From contig CAYPLH010000080.1 in assembly GCA_964411505.1 (NCBI GenBank), forward strand, positions 1 to 13,677: a stretch of 13,677 nucleotides of DNA, written 5' to 3'. The notes below the pieces were generated by a model that did not search any database, was not told the origin of the DNA, and saw only the letters and a list, made by a program, of their open reading frames with translations. The number at the start of each line of letters is the position of its first letter. Positions within the stretch are counted from its first letter, which is position 1. The translations under genes and the position numbers were made by a program. The stretch is from CAYPLH01 sp964411505 (GTDB taxonomy: Bacteria > Bacillota > Clostridia > CAYPLH01 > DUMO01). Below are positions 6,396 through 13,677 of this stretch, in pieces.

Positions 6396-7187
6396 TTATA
6401 AACGATACTGTTCCAAGTAATCGGTATATTTTCGCCGGACATACTCCACAAACTGCATTTTCAGTTCTTCTGTACGCAATATTTTTGCTCTTGAATCCAT
6501 GTGAAGTAACCATTGAAAAAAGTCATTTCAATCTGTAACATCAACCCTAACCATAATTTTATTAAATGACCGTTCAAAGAATAGTGATTCATTGCCGAAT
6601 TTTCGTTTAACTTCTTGTTGAATGATATTATCGCAAAGTAATGTTGCTGTTTCAAAGCTGGGAGAAAACAAATTTTGGCTTCTGTCTATATACCACCTTA
6701 AATAGTGCTCTTTTCTACCCGGCCATACATTAATCTGAGATGCAGCAGGTTTGTCCAAAATCATTAACTTATTGATGAGAGCTATCTCAAAGCAATCCAA
6801 TTCATTGCTTTTTTCATCATGACCCAGCAAGATATATTTACCATCATCAAGAAATATATAGTATGGCCTTACTTCTTTTTTATGTCCGTTTCCATAAAAG
6901 ACTTCTCCCTTAAATTGACGCGGCATTATCATTTGAAATGATACTATTTTCTTTTCTGTAATGGCAATAAGTAACGTCTTAATCTTTTCAAGCTCACTTT
7001 CTGTTTCAACCTTATTGGACTCATTTATGAAATAGCCTTCCTCCAGTAGATTTGCAGTAGAAGTCGAACACAGTGAGCGTATCTTCTGCAAAATCGATGT
7101 ACTTGCTTGAACGGTGAGAAAATTGGCGTCTGCTATCAAATCGGCGATTATTTTCAACTCATAATTTTCAAAAACACAATTTTCCAT
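6396..7187 (-). pseudogene. WYL-domain transcriptional regulator, truncated and interrupted
   Basis: The frame from 7187 encodes the C-terminal two thirds of a WYL-domain regulator: ENYELKIIADLI...LTVQASTSILQKI (the linker helices), IKTLLIAITEKKIVSFQMI, KKEVRPYYIFLDDGKYILLGHDE (the WYL strand region, here K-Y-I-L-L-G), and FERSFNKIMVRVDVTD. It then meets TGA at 6528-6530, but the same frame continues with NDFFQWLLHMDSRAKILRTEELKMQFVEYVRRKYTDYLEQYRL to TAA at 6396-6398, the normal WYL C-terminus. The N-terminal winged helix is gone; the frame can be followed upstream to about HAVFHNCGYY before a stop. WYL proteins are ligand-sensing repressors or activators often encoded next to defence genes. 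This copy is almost certainly dead. Confidence 0.82.
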
Positions 7188-7321
7188 ATAATAGCCGCAA
7201 TTGTGGAAAACCGCATGAATACAATATTTGCTTCAAAGTTTTAGTTTTTTAGCCCTATGTTCGCTCAAACAAGATGCCAATTATTTTTGGGGTTGAATTA
7301 ACGTTCATGCCCATTATATGG

Positions 7322-7414
7322 ATAATGCGCAGTTCACAACTCGACAGGATTAGTCGGTTATAAACACAATGCGAAGTTCGGGAAAAGTGGCTGGTTGCCC
7401 ATTATGCTCAGTTA
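7322..7414 (+). repeat. Array of three degenerate 14-bp repeats (left set)
   Basis: ATAATGCGCAGTTC (7322-7335), ACAATGCGAAGTTC (7366-7379) and ATTATGCTCAGTTA (7401-7414) are direct copies, 44 and 35 bp apart. The inverted counterpart lies at 11373-11421, on the other side of the large HD-Hsp90 gene. They look like core sites of a tyrosine-recombinase-type element rather than chance, but are degenerate. No recombinase gene is next to them. The rest of 7188-7668 holds a decayed GNAT gene (7421-7603) and nothing else I can support. Confidence 0.5.
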
Positions 7415-7420
7415 GTGCAC

Positions 7421-7603
7421 TTATAGCCGCTGGATAAATACAGTTTTGTCTTCTGAGCTATATCTGGCTTCTCGATAGAAATTCAAAGTGCTGTCCTTTT
7501 TACTTCCTGTCATCAGCATAATTATATAGCAGTTCTGTTTCTCCGCTATTTCTTATGCGTAGTTAAGGCAAACTGTGGCTAATCCAGTTTTTCTATTGCT
7601 TGT
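7421..7603 (-). pseudogene. GNAT acetyltransferase remnant with in-frame stop
   Basis: The minus frame reads NRKTGLATVCLNYA, then TAA (7553-7555), then EIAEKQNCYIIMLMTGSKKDSTLNFYREARYSSEDKTVFIQRL and a TAA stop at 7421-7423. R-K-T-G-L-A fits the acetyl-CoA-binding R/Q-x-x-G-x-A/G loop and the rest matches the C-terminal half of a GNAT enzyme (MLMTGS, then a TLNFY.. helix and DKT.F motif). It lacks its N-terminal half and has the stop within what should be a helix. It is not related in sequence to the GNAT scrap at 3637-3840. The gene stop lies a few bases from the third repeat at 7401-7414. Confidence 0.7.
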
Positions 7604-7668
7604 TCTCCAATTAATATATGTGGTTTCTATATCCGCATTATACGAAAAAGACATCTCTGCTATTTATA

Positions 7669-10600
7669 TTATAACTTTACCATCCTATCAAAATCCAGTT
7701 TTGTGCCATCCAAATTGTAGTATTCAATCCCGCCTTTTTTAGCTCGAATACTTGCTGGAATGAGTTCTATCAACTCCTCTCTTTTATGTACGCCCGGTAA
7801 AATATAATATGTACTATCGTATCCCAAAAACAAAATACTCCAACCTTCTCTAACTCCCTGAATATATGTATCATCTTGCCCAATGTAATCTTTGAGTTTG
7901 AGTTCGTCTTCTTCCGTAATCTCTCTGGGCGCAACATATTCAAACAAAACATAATCTTTATTCTCTTCTCTCACTAATCTCCTATGGGAGTTCAATTCAA
8001 ATAAGCTGAAGTAATTCTGAATGTTTTCAACGCGCCCGATCAGGCAAGGCGGTTTTCCAAAAAGCTCCTTATTATATGACGATATACCGATTCTAGGGTT
8101 CGCAAGAGCTGGCTCAATAGTGCCCATCCCGTATAGCCCGTTTCCGACTTGTGAGATTATTTTTATCCGTCTATCGTCTAAAGAATAATTATCTTCCCTT
8201 TCTCGCTCTGTAATTTTATCAAATAGTCTTTCAGGTACTACTGGCCACAAACTAGTAACCAAATCATATTGTTCAAAACGCCCCTCCCATTTATCTGCCT
8301 TTAATACATATTGAACATGATGTAATAACGTTCTATCTTCTTTTAGCGCATACGATGGTGGGAAAAACCGATTTGACTTAATCTTTATGCTTTCGTCCAA
8401 AACCTCAATTGCTTCAGCCGCGAACGCTTTTCCAAAGACTATTTGTCTTGATACATCGTCCAATTGTCTAATATCAATGTTTTCAAATGTTACATCGGGG
8501 AGTCTAAATAACTCACTTAGAGAGTTATTTTCTTGATTAGCTAAATTCACTTTGTCTAACTTCATTGAGTCGTACTCAGTAACTGACAACTGCTTGAGTA
8601 TATCACCAGAAAATTCATCAAATATATATAATACAGTGTTAATCGCCAGTTGAGCCTCGGTTGAATCAACTCCAAGGCTTTCCTCTCTTAAATGTGAAAC
8701 AACAGCTTCTACGATTTTAGGTATTAGTTTATCGACAAGTTTTTTTAGGGCCTCGGTAATATCTTCCGGAAAATTTATTATGTTGTTTCGGTCAACAGAC
8801 AACACGGGTCTTTTTTCTCCGGTGAAATTAAAAATAACACTTGAATTCTGAGACAGGCCATACCCAAGTAGTGCATATTTTGTTGAGTGCGCAGGATTTT
8901 CATTTACGAGAACCCCATCGACTAAAATTGTTAGTTGAGTAGTTTCCCATAAATACCTAGAAAAACTAAAAATATAACGATTTAGTACGGGAATACCCTT
9001 TTTGGGCAAACAAATAAATGTGTGTAGCTGAACGCCATCAGATTCTACACAAATGGGAATGTCTTTAATAAAATCTCTGCACGTTATAACGTCTTTATAT
9101 GGATTTTCGATACCGTCTCTGAAATGATACCGCTCCCAAACCGTTGCAAATGCAGCAACATTTGTATTCGGATATTTCCTAAAATCAAAGATGTCATTAA
9201 ACGGAATAGTCAGGTGTGATTTATCGTTTTCGTCGTATATGCAGACTTCAATATTTGGTGCGGGGATGCCTATTTGCTTGTTCACTTTCCAGAAAAGGCT
9301 GTTTTCAAATTCTTTATAGCTTGCTTTATCAAATGTTTCATCGTATATGCTGTTGTTCCCTGCAAAAATGAAATAATGCAGATCCTTTGGAATGTTACAA
9401 TTAATTGTTTTAGAAGTCTTTTCGTTAAGGATAATTTTTACTAGTGTACCATGTTCGCCGATACGCTCATTATCAAGTTCGTTGGTAGGTATATGATAAA
9501 ATCGCTCATTAGCCCCTTCTATTGCAAAGGACAGTGTTGTATTAGCATTTTCATAATGCTTTGTGGTTATTTCAAGCGCATCACCTAACATAAAGCACGA
9601 AAGAATGCCTATGCCGAATTGGGACGTTGGGTTTACCGCATTTGACCAATCGCCATTTCTTCTCATAAAATCGCGAGATTTATAGTATGAATTTCCAATG
9701 CGCAAAAGATGATTTTTTACAATATCCATCGTCATGCCTGTTCCATTGTCTAAGCAATAAATGTATGTTTGACCATTGCTGTCGGTTGACAATCCAAAGG
9801 ATATTTTGTAATTACCAGAAACACTTCTTGTTTTGTCGATAGCCTTCATACATTTGCATGCATCGAGCGAGTTTTGGTAAAGCTCTCGCAAACAAAGGTA
9901 TTCATCTTTATACAGTTGTGCGCCCGTCAAAAGACCGAGAATTTTAGATTGATCCAAGGTAAACTTTGCATCGTTTTCAGGAATAAATATTGATGTATCC
10001 GCTTCAATTCCTGTTCTGTCCGCAGTTATCGCAATTTTAATATCATAGTTTCCCCGGTCAGGTATGTCATCATATTCTAGTTGCTGTAAAAATGTAAAGT
10101 ATAACGCAATCTCATCGTCAATACAGTCTAAATAATCTTGTAAAAAATAATAAGTATCCGGCGATGAACAATATGCTTTGAACTTGACGGTTGTCTTGGA
10201 ATCGGTATTGCTAAATTCATAACGTGTTTCCTCGAATTTTGACTTCCAATGCTTATAACTTACCGGGTCATTAATTTTCTTTTCGGCAAACAGCGACATG
10301 GGCGCTCTGTCCGAAGAAAAATGAATAATATCGCCAAGCCTTAACATAATTGCTACAAATTGAACGTTCACCTTTCCAAGAGTATCTATTTCATATTCAA
10401 AAGCTAACTTTTTGACATCAACGGCTTTGTCTCCGTGTGCTTTACAAACTTCGGCTAAAACGTTCAAATACTTATCTGCAGCAGACTTTTTTAGCACCGC
10501 TCTGAACCTTTTGCGCATATATCCTATCAATTCAATAATACGTTTACTATGTGTTTCTCTAATGAAGTCGCACCTAATTAGATTGCTATAATTGAGATAA

Positions 10601-11184
10601 TCATAGCAATCTGATTTTTTGTTTCTTAATTGATCTGAAAACCCGTTTCGAAATTCTTCATAAGACTGTATACGTTTTGCTAAATCAAGTTGTAGTTCGG
10701 CTTCGTTCTCGGGCGCAAAAATAAAACTCTCAACATTGCTGTATTTCATATAAATATAGCTTTTATTTTCATCGATAATTTTTTTTATTTCAATTAAAGA
10801 TTGAACTGGCTTAAAATCGTTCTTAATACAAGGTTTTACATCCCGATTATAATGTTCCTCACATCCTTCAAAAGATTTTAATAAATCGTATTCCCATTTT
10901 GGGAGTGCCATTGCTGCATCATGAAAAAAGCAGCTTGAATATATTAGTGTAGCTTCAAGGAATGATAAATTAGCCATTTTAACCCCAAGAAGGCTTTCAA
11001 TATTTTCTAAAACCTTTTCGGAGTGATTAGCGTCATGTATATCAAAATCATTCAATTGAGCAGTTATTTGAGATAAATGGGTTTTGCAATCTTCAATAGC
11101 GTTTTTTAATGCTGACCACAATGCAGCCTTTTCCTCGACTCCATCTTCTGACAATTTCTTATCTATGAAATCATATAGTTTCAT
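7669..11184 (-). CDS. Very large HD-domain + Hsp90-like (GHKL) ATPase protein, possible conflict system
   Basis: Start at ATG 11182-11184 (1171 residues): AGGAGG lies 8 nt upstream; a TTG two codons earlier would be too close. Residues about 45-290 form an HD-type domain with HDANH (His54), FFHD (His88-Asp89), ETHSKR (His212) and RLGDIIH (Asp285), so metal ligands appear complete; such domains are often phosphohydrolases or nucleases. Residues about 400-650 form a GHKL/Hsp90 ATPase: N-box ELYQNSLDA (Glu434, Asn438, Asp441), DNGTGM (479-484), a lid segment, QFGIGILSCF (G524-G526), and a later HGTLVKI strand. The rest (about 650-1171) has no domain I can identify; it has a region like an Hsp90 middle segment and a mixed C-terminus. 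HD plus Hsp90-like ATPases occur in predicted bacterial conflict systems, so defence is plausible but unproven. No partner gene is in operon with it. Confidence 0.85.
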   Translation of the reverse strand: MKLYDFIDKKLSEDGVEEKAALWSALKNAIEDCKTHLSQITAQLNDFDIHDANHSEKVLENIESLLGVKMANLSFLEATLIYSSCFFHDAAMALPKWEYDLLKSFEGCEEHYNRDVKPCIKNDFKPVQSLIEIKKIIDENKSYIYMKYSNVESFIFAPENEAELQLDLAKRIQSYEEFRNGFSDQLRNKKSDCYDYLNYSNLIRCDFIRETHSKRIIELIGYMRKRFRAVLKKSAADKYLNVLAEVCKAHGDKAVDVKKLAFEYEIDTLGKVNVQFVAIMLRLGDIIHFSSDRAPMSLFAEKKINDPVSYKHWKSKFEETRYEFSNTDSKTTVKFKAYCSSPDTYYFLQDYLDCIDDEIALYFTFLQQLEYDDIPDRGNYDIKIAITADRTGIEADTSIFIPENDAKFTLDQSKILGLLTGAQLYKDEYLCLRELYQNSLDACKCMKAIDKTRSVSGNYKISFGLSTDSNGQTYIYCLDNGTGMTMDIVKNHLLRIGNSYYKSRDFMRRNGDWSNAVNPTSQFGIGILSCFMLGDALEITTKHYENANTTLSFAIEGANERFYHIPTNELDNERIGEHGTLVKIILNEKTSKTINCNIPKDLHYFIFAGNNSIYDETFDKASYKEFENSLFWKVNKQIGIPAPNIEVCIYDENDKSHLTIPFNDIFDFRKYPNTNVAAFATVWERYHFRDGIENPYKDVITCRDFIKDIPICVESDGVQLHTFICLPKKGIPVLNRYIFSFSRYLWETTQLTILVDGVLVNENPAHSTKYALLGYGLSQNSSVIFNFTGEKRPVLSVDRNNIINFPEDITEALKKLVDKLIPKIVEAVVSHLREESLGVDSTEAQLAINTVLYIFDEFSGDILKQLSVTEYDSMKLDKVNLANQENNSLSELFRLPDVTFENIDIRQLDDVSRQIVFGKAFAAEAIEVLDESIKIKSNRFFPPSYALKEDRTLLHHVQYVLKADKWEGRFEQYDLVTSLWPVVPERLFDKITEREREDNYSLDDRRIKIISQVGNGLYGMGTIEPALANPRIGISSYNKELFGKPPCLIGRVENIQNYFSLFELNSHRRLVREENKDYVLFEYVAPREITEEDELKLKDYIGQDDTYIQGVREGWSILFLGYDSTYYILPGVHKREELIELIPASIRAKKGGIEYYNLDGTKLDFDRMVKL

Positions 11185-11192
11185 TATCAATA

Positions 11193-11198
11193 CCTCCT
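11193..11198 (-). promoter_or_regulatory. Shine-Dalgarno of the HD-Hsp90 gene
   Basis: AGGAGG on the minus strand, 8 nt before the ATG at 11184 and only 2 nt before an in-frame TTG. The spacing decides the start in favour of the ATG. Confidence 0.85.
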
Positions 11199-11372
11199 AT
11201 TACTGTTATCGCATTTTGACTATTTGTATTTTTCACCATCCACACTGAATAATTAAAATAGCAAACCCAGTGTCCATTTGCTTTACCTCGTAAGTGTTCA
11301 ATTAATCTAAATCATAAAGCAATATTATTATTAATAACTATCCTTCCCCAAAAAGGGTTCAACAGGTGTAAA

Positions 11373-11421
11373 GAACTTCGTGTTATTGCCATAACATCTA
11401 GCTTTCAAAACTTCGTGTTAT
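11373..11421 (-). repeat. Pair of 14-bp repeats (right set), inverted relative to 7322-7414
   Basis: On the minus strand ATAACACGAAGTTC (11373-11386) and ATAACACGAAGTTT (11408-11421) are direct copies, 35 bp apart, the same spacing as between the second and third left copies. They share AA-x-CGAAGTTC with ACAATGCGAAGTTC at 7366. The remainder of 11191-11517 has no gene I can support. A 34-codon open stretch at about 11405-11509 matches nothing I know. Confidence 0.5.
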
Positions 11422-11517
11422 TAGCCTACTCGGAAGCTTGTCAAACTGTGTCGCAGCTTCACCTTTGAGCAAGTCAAGAAGTATAAAATTTTTGTTACTG
11501 GGTCAGTTTATTCGATA

Positions 11518-12327
11518 TCAAAGTTTTGATAGAACCTCCATTGCTTCAGTAATTATTGGCTCACGGGAATCAGGATATTTTAGGCAAATAATACTTAAAT
11601 AATCTGCAACCCAACGATATTTGTTGTAAAGATTAATATCCTCATAAAGATTTGTTTTTATAATTTGTATTAATTTCAACAAATCACTCGTTTCATTAAG
11701 AACAAACGGACTTAAATAATCTATAAATAAAGGTATATCATGGGTTAATATCATATTTGTATCGTCCCATTTATGAAGTATAGGAGACTGCCAATTCCGA
11801 TATCTTAATCCTCCTTGAGATAATTCGTTTATATTATCAATGAGATCATAAGCACTATCACGCCCCAATTCATGTATAATTTTACTATCAATAATAACCC
11901 TTGGAGTTTTTGCTATTGTTTCCTGGAGTGTGTATGCTGCAACGTAGGCAGGGCCAACTATTTGATTTAGTTTACTATCAAAATAAGTATCTCCACTTGA
12001 TATTGCCCCCCTAAGCCATATATTTTTCATAGCAAGATTTTTCTGTATTAATCCAATAGCTATACACAACTGTCGAAATATATTAATGTTATCACCATTA
12101 TTCTGGGATTGCGGAATAGATAGTATTATCGAATCGCTAATAGTAATATATCCAATTTTCTTTTTGGCAGGTATCTTTTTCAGTTCTTCAATTTCTTGAT
12201 TTATGGTATTAAAAATTTCATTAAGCTTTTGTAATCCTTCATTTGTCCGGCTCTTATTTACAATGTTCTTAAAACCTAGAATATCAAGAAATGCAACAAA
12301 ACTCTTGGAGTAGCTTATATTAATCAT
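11518..12327 (-). CDS. Class III nucleotidyl cyclase-like protein
   Basis: Start chosen at ATG 12325-12327 (269 residues), since AAGGG lies 10 nt upstream; GTG at 12334-12336 lies only 1 nt after it. The sequence follows the class III cyclase fold: FVAFLDILGFK (like 'xFxDIxGF', first metal Asp at residue 15), a strand-hairpin KKIGYITISDSIIL (second Asp at 65), then WLRGAISSGDTYFDSKLNQIVGPAYVAAYTLQETIAKTPRVIIDSKI, matching 'RIGIHTG...G.A...AARL...A.P..I.VS'. Both metal-binding Asp are kept. The transition-state Asn and Arg of the usual VNxAAR motif align with Val and Thr, so ordinary ATP/GTP cyclisation is doubtful. Homologues with the AFLDILGF start are widespread and uncharacterised. Cyclases of this class include the Pycsar defence enzymes, but no effector gene (TIR or membrane) is next to it here. 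Confidence 0.62.
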   Translation of the reverse strand: MINISYSKSFVAFLDILGFKNIVNKSRTNEGLQKLNEIFNTINQEIEELKKIPAKKKIGYITISDSIILSIPQSQNNGDNINIFRQLCIAIGLIQKNLAMKNIWLRGAISSGDTYFDSKLNQIVGPAYVAAYTLQETIAKTPRVIIDSKIIHELGRDSAYDLIDNINELSQGGLRYRNWQSPILHKWDDTNMILTHDIPLFIDYLSPFVLNETSDLLKLIQIIKTNLYEDINLYNKYRWVADYLSIICLKYPDSREPIITEAMEVLSKL

Positions 12328-12374
12328 GTTTTCCACACCCTTCTTAATGATAAAAAACCTATTTTCAACTTCCC

Positions 12375-12380
12375 ATTATA
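12375..12380 (-). promoter_or_regulatory. Possible -10 box of the cyclase-like gene
   Basis: TATAAT on the minus strand, about 48 nt upstream of the ATG. No convincing -35 hexamer stands 16-18 nt before it, so the assignment is weak. Confidence 0.3.
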
Positions 12381-12458
12381 TAGACATAATCGGTACCCTA
12401 AATACATTGGTTATACATCTGTATTAAGCCTATACATACCAGCCATTTCGCCATTCAT

Positions 12459-12493
12459 ATATATTATTCGATAAACGGTTCCATTTTCCTCCA
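12459..12493 (-). promoter_or_regulatory. Conserved upstream element, copy 2 (mini-ORF VEENG..YRIIY)
   Basis: On the minus strand TGGAGGAAA, 9 variable nt, then TTTATCGAATAATATAT: the same blocks and spacing as at 6297-6331. A frame starting GTG GAG GAA encodes VEENGTVYRIIYMNGEMAGMYRLNTDV and stops 27 codons later. It lies about 130 bp upstream of the cyclase-like gene start, as copy 1 does for the Bro-N gene. Function unknown. Confidence 0.4.
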
Positions 12494-12560
12494 CTAAGTT
12501 ATAAGATATTTTTATGTATGTTTGTCACTGTCATGTATCAGCATATTTTAATCGGACTCC

Positions 12561-12594
12561 AGTTTAATTCCCTCGAATTCGGGGGAATTAAACT
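12561..12594. repeat. Near-perfect 34-bp palindrome
   Basis: AGTTTAATTCCC (12561-12572) and GGGAATTAAACT (12583-12594) are perfect inverted arms around CGAATTCG, itself a palindrome; only T12573/G12582 fails to match Watson-Crick. No T tract follows on either side, so it is not a normal terminator. It lies between the cyclase-like gene and the transposase and could be an element end, a dimeric protein site or a transcript hairpin. The remaining intergenic DNA up to 12821 shows no gene; a short 10-bp direct repeat CTTCCGTCGT occurs at 12723 and 12747. Confidence 0.6.
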
Positions 12595-12821
12595 AAGCAT
12601 TGTTATTATATCACAAAAAATCAACCATGGTTCAATCGCAAAGTAGGTAGAAATAGGAAATTTTTCGGCGATGTGTTGCTCATCCGAACAATTCTATGAA
12701 CTCTTCCTGTGCTGGACCCCGTCTTCCGTCGTAAGGTACGAGGATGCTTCCGTCGTCACAAAATAAATCTCTACTACCCTGAACTTAAAAATGCTATAAA
12801 CCTATATTTTATTTATGTTTG

Positions 12822-12846
12822 CACCAGAATAATCTGGTGTTTTTTT
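12822..12846 (+). terminator. Rho-independent terminator before the transposase
   Basis: CACCAGA (12822-12828) and TCTGGTG (12833-12839) pair around ATAA and are followed by seven Ts. It lies just before the transposase promoter, so it probably blocks read-through into the transposase, a common feature at IS ends. Confidence 0.8.
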
Positions 12847-12847
12847 C

Positions 12848-12876
12848 TTGCAAAATTATTTTTTTCATGTTATAAT
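12848..12876 (+). promoter_or_regulatory. Sigma-A promoter of the transposase
   Basis: TTGCAA (12848-12853) and TATAAT (12871-12876) with a 17-bp spacer, immediately after the terminator. GGAGGG follows at 12904-12909, before the ATG at 12915. Confidence 0.75.
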
Positions 12877-12914
12877 AATAGTACTTCATAGTACCTTATA
12901 ATTGGAGGGTTAAT

Positions 12915-13677
12915 ATGGCATATTACTTACGGAAAGAGAACAGAAAAAACGGTATATATCTTCAGATGTATGAAAACTATTGGGATAAAAAACTGAAACA
13001 GGGAAGGTCCAGACATATTTGCTCCTTCGGATTTGTTCACAGGCTTATTTCCGATGATATTCCTGATCCTATTGCATATTACACCGAGGTTGTCAGGCAG
13101 AAGGAGATAGAGCGTCAAAAACTTCTTAATGATGATACTCGTCCAAGAGCATTCGGGAAGTGTATCGAAAAGAATGTAGGGTATTTTCTGATCCATTCCT
13201 TGATTAGTGAGCTTGAAGTCAAGGGAGTCATAGATATTCTAGCCTCTGTCTGTAAGTTTCGTTTCAGTGTTTACGACCTGCTTACCCAGCTTATCTGTTC
13301 GAGGATCGTCTACCCTTGCTCGAAATCCAAGACAGCAGCGGATGTATTCCCCATTTTATATCGAAATTCTCTGATATCTGAAGACCAGGTGTATGACGGG
13401 CTTTACTTTATTGGCGGATCGTACAAGAAATATATAGAGCTATTTAACAAACAATACGAGCAGTTCTACAAGAGAGACTACAGCAGAGCTTATTTTGATT
13501 GCACGAATTATTACTTCGAGATAGATCTATCGAAGGATGACAAGCAGAAAGGTCCTTCAAAAGAGAATCGCCATAGCCCTATCATTGGGCAGGCTTTGCT
13601 TCTGGACTCGGACCTTGTTCCGCTCGGGATGCAAATGTATCCGGGAAACGAGTCCGAGAAACCATATATCAGGAAAA
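12915..13677 (+). CDS. IS1634-family transposase (partial, continues past window)
   Basis: The frame is open from ATG 12915 (GGAGGG 5 nt before it) to the window end, 254 codons. It begins MAYYLRKENRKNGIYLQMYENYWDKK, the usual IS1634-type start, and later has RAYFDCTNYYFEID with Asp195, which fits the first catalytic Asp of the DDE fold, then KGPSKENRHSPIIGQALLLDSDLVPLGMQMYPGNESEK, the motif region that follows in this family. The second Asp and the Glu lie outside the window. The transposase should cut and join IS ends. The element's left terminal repeat is not identified; the promoter and terminator upstream suggest the end lies before 12822. The part present looks intact. Confidence 0.85.
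   Translation, partial: MAYYLRKENRKNGIYLQMYENYWDKKLKQGRSRHICSFGFVHRLISDDIPDPIAYYTEVVRQKEIERQKLLNDDTRPRAFGKCIEKNVGYFLIHSLISELEVKGVIDILASVCKFRFSVYDLLTQLICSRIVYPCSKSKTAADVFPILYRNSLISEDQVYDGLYFIGGSYKKYIELFNKQYEQFYKRDYSRAYFDCTNYYFEIDLSKDDKQKGPSKENRHSPIIGQALLLDSDLVPLGMQMYPGNESEKPYIRK

Noticed and set aside
6528..6530. UGA read as tryptophan in this organism
   Set aside because: TGA ends other intact genes here (RelB antitoxin, the 1693-2163 gene), so it functions as a stop.
11405..11509. 34-codon minus-strand frame with GEAATQFDKLPSRL
   Set aside because: Looks like a fragment of a gene but I cannot assign it, and it lacks a start.
12709..12891. 60-codon plus-strand open frame
   Set aside because: It runs through the terminator and promoter of the transposase and matches nothing, so it is not a gene.
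1..13677. CRISPR array, tRNA or rRNA gene
   Set aside because: No regular repeat-spacer pattern and no cloverleaf or ribosomal RNA sequence was seen on either strand.

Overview
The window looks like an accessory island in a low-GC Gram-positive bacterium, most likely a member of the Clostridia. Evidence for this is the AT-rich DNA, canonical sigma-A promoters (TTGACG-17-TATAAT and TTGCAA-17-TATAAT), purine-rich Shine-Dalgarno sequences, and remnants resembling families common in clostridial mobile DNA (large serine recombinase, AbiE, RelB/YafQ, IS1634-type transposase). I cannot name the species. No housekeeping gene is visible. Almost everything is minus strand, except the RelB/YafQ pair and the transposase.

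Layout. 74-111: a minus-strand terminator. 153-1580: a graveyard with pieces of a large serine recombinase, one fused in frame to an unrelated orphan gene, then an AbiEi/AbiEii toxin-antitoxin pair that is dead several times over (nonsense codon, internal deletion with frameshift, Asp-to-Asn change in the nucleotidyltransferase motif). 1693-2163: an orphan. 2204-2490: a possible recombinase tail and two overlapping hairpins. 2713-3351: an intact RelB/DinJ-YafQ operon with promoter and terminator, lying between two degenerate copies of one repeat. 3637-3986: a chimera of a GNAT acetyltransferase tail and a Fic fragment. 4069-6213: three minus-strand genes in a row (Bro-N protein, RQC-minor-like winged helix protein, orphan). 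6396-7187: a WYL-domain regulator broken at both ends. 7322-7603: a recombinase-site-like repeat array and a decayed GNAT gene. 7669-11184: a very large HD + Hsp90/GHKL ATPase protein. 11373-11421: matching repeats in inverted orientation. 11518-12327: a class III cyclase-like protein. 12561-12594: a near-perfect 34-bp palindrome. 12822-13677: the 5' end of an IS1634-type element running off the window.

Interpretation. The intact genes (YafQ/RelB, Bro-N + RQC-minor, HD-Hsp90, cyclase-like protein) have the look of conflict or defence genes loaded between scars of recombinases, insertion sequences and dead toxin-antitoxin genes. The most interesting candidates are the HD-Hsp90 gene, flanked by inverted sets of similar short repeats, and the neighbouring cyclase-like gene, which keeps the metal-binding aspartates but lacks the usual Asn/Arg pair. 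A short conserved element occurs upstream of both the Bro-N and the cyclase-like gene. No function has been shown for any of these here; the defence role is inferred from domain type and neighbourhood.
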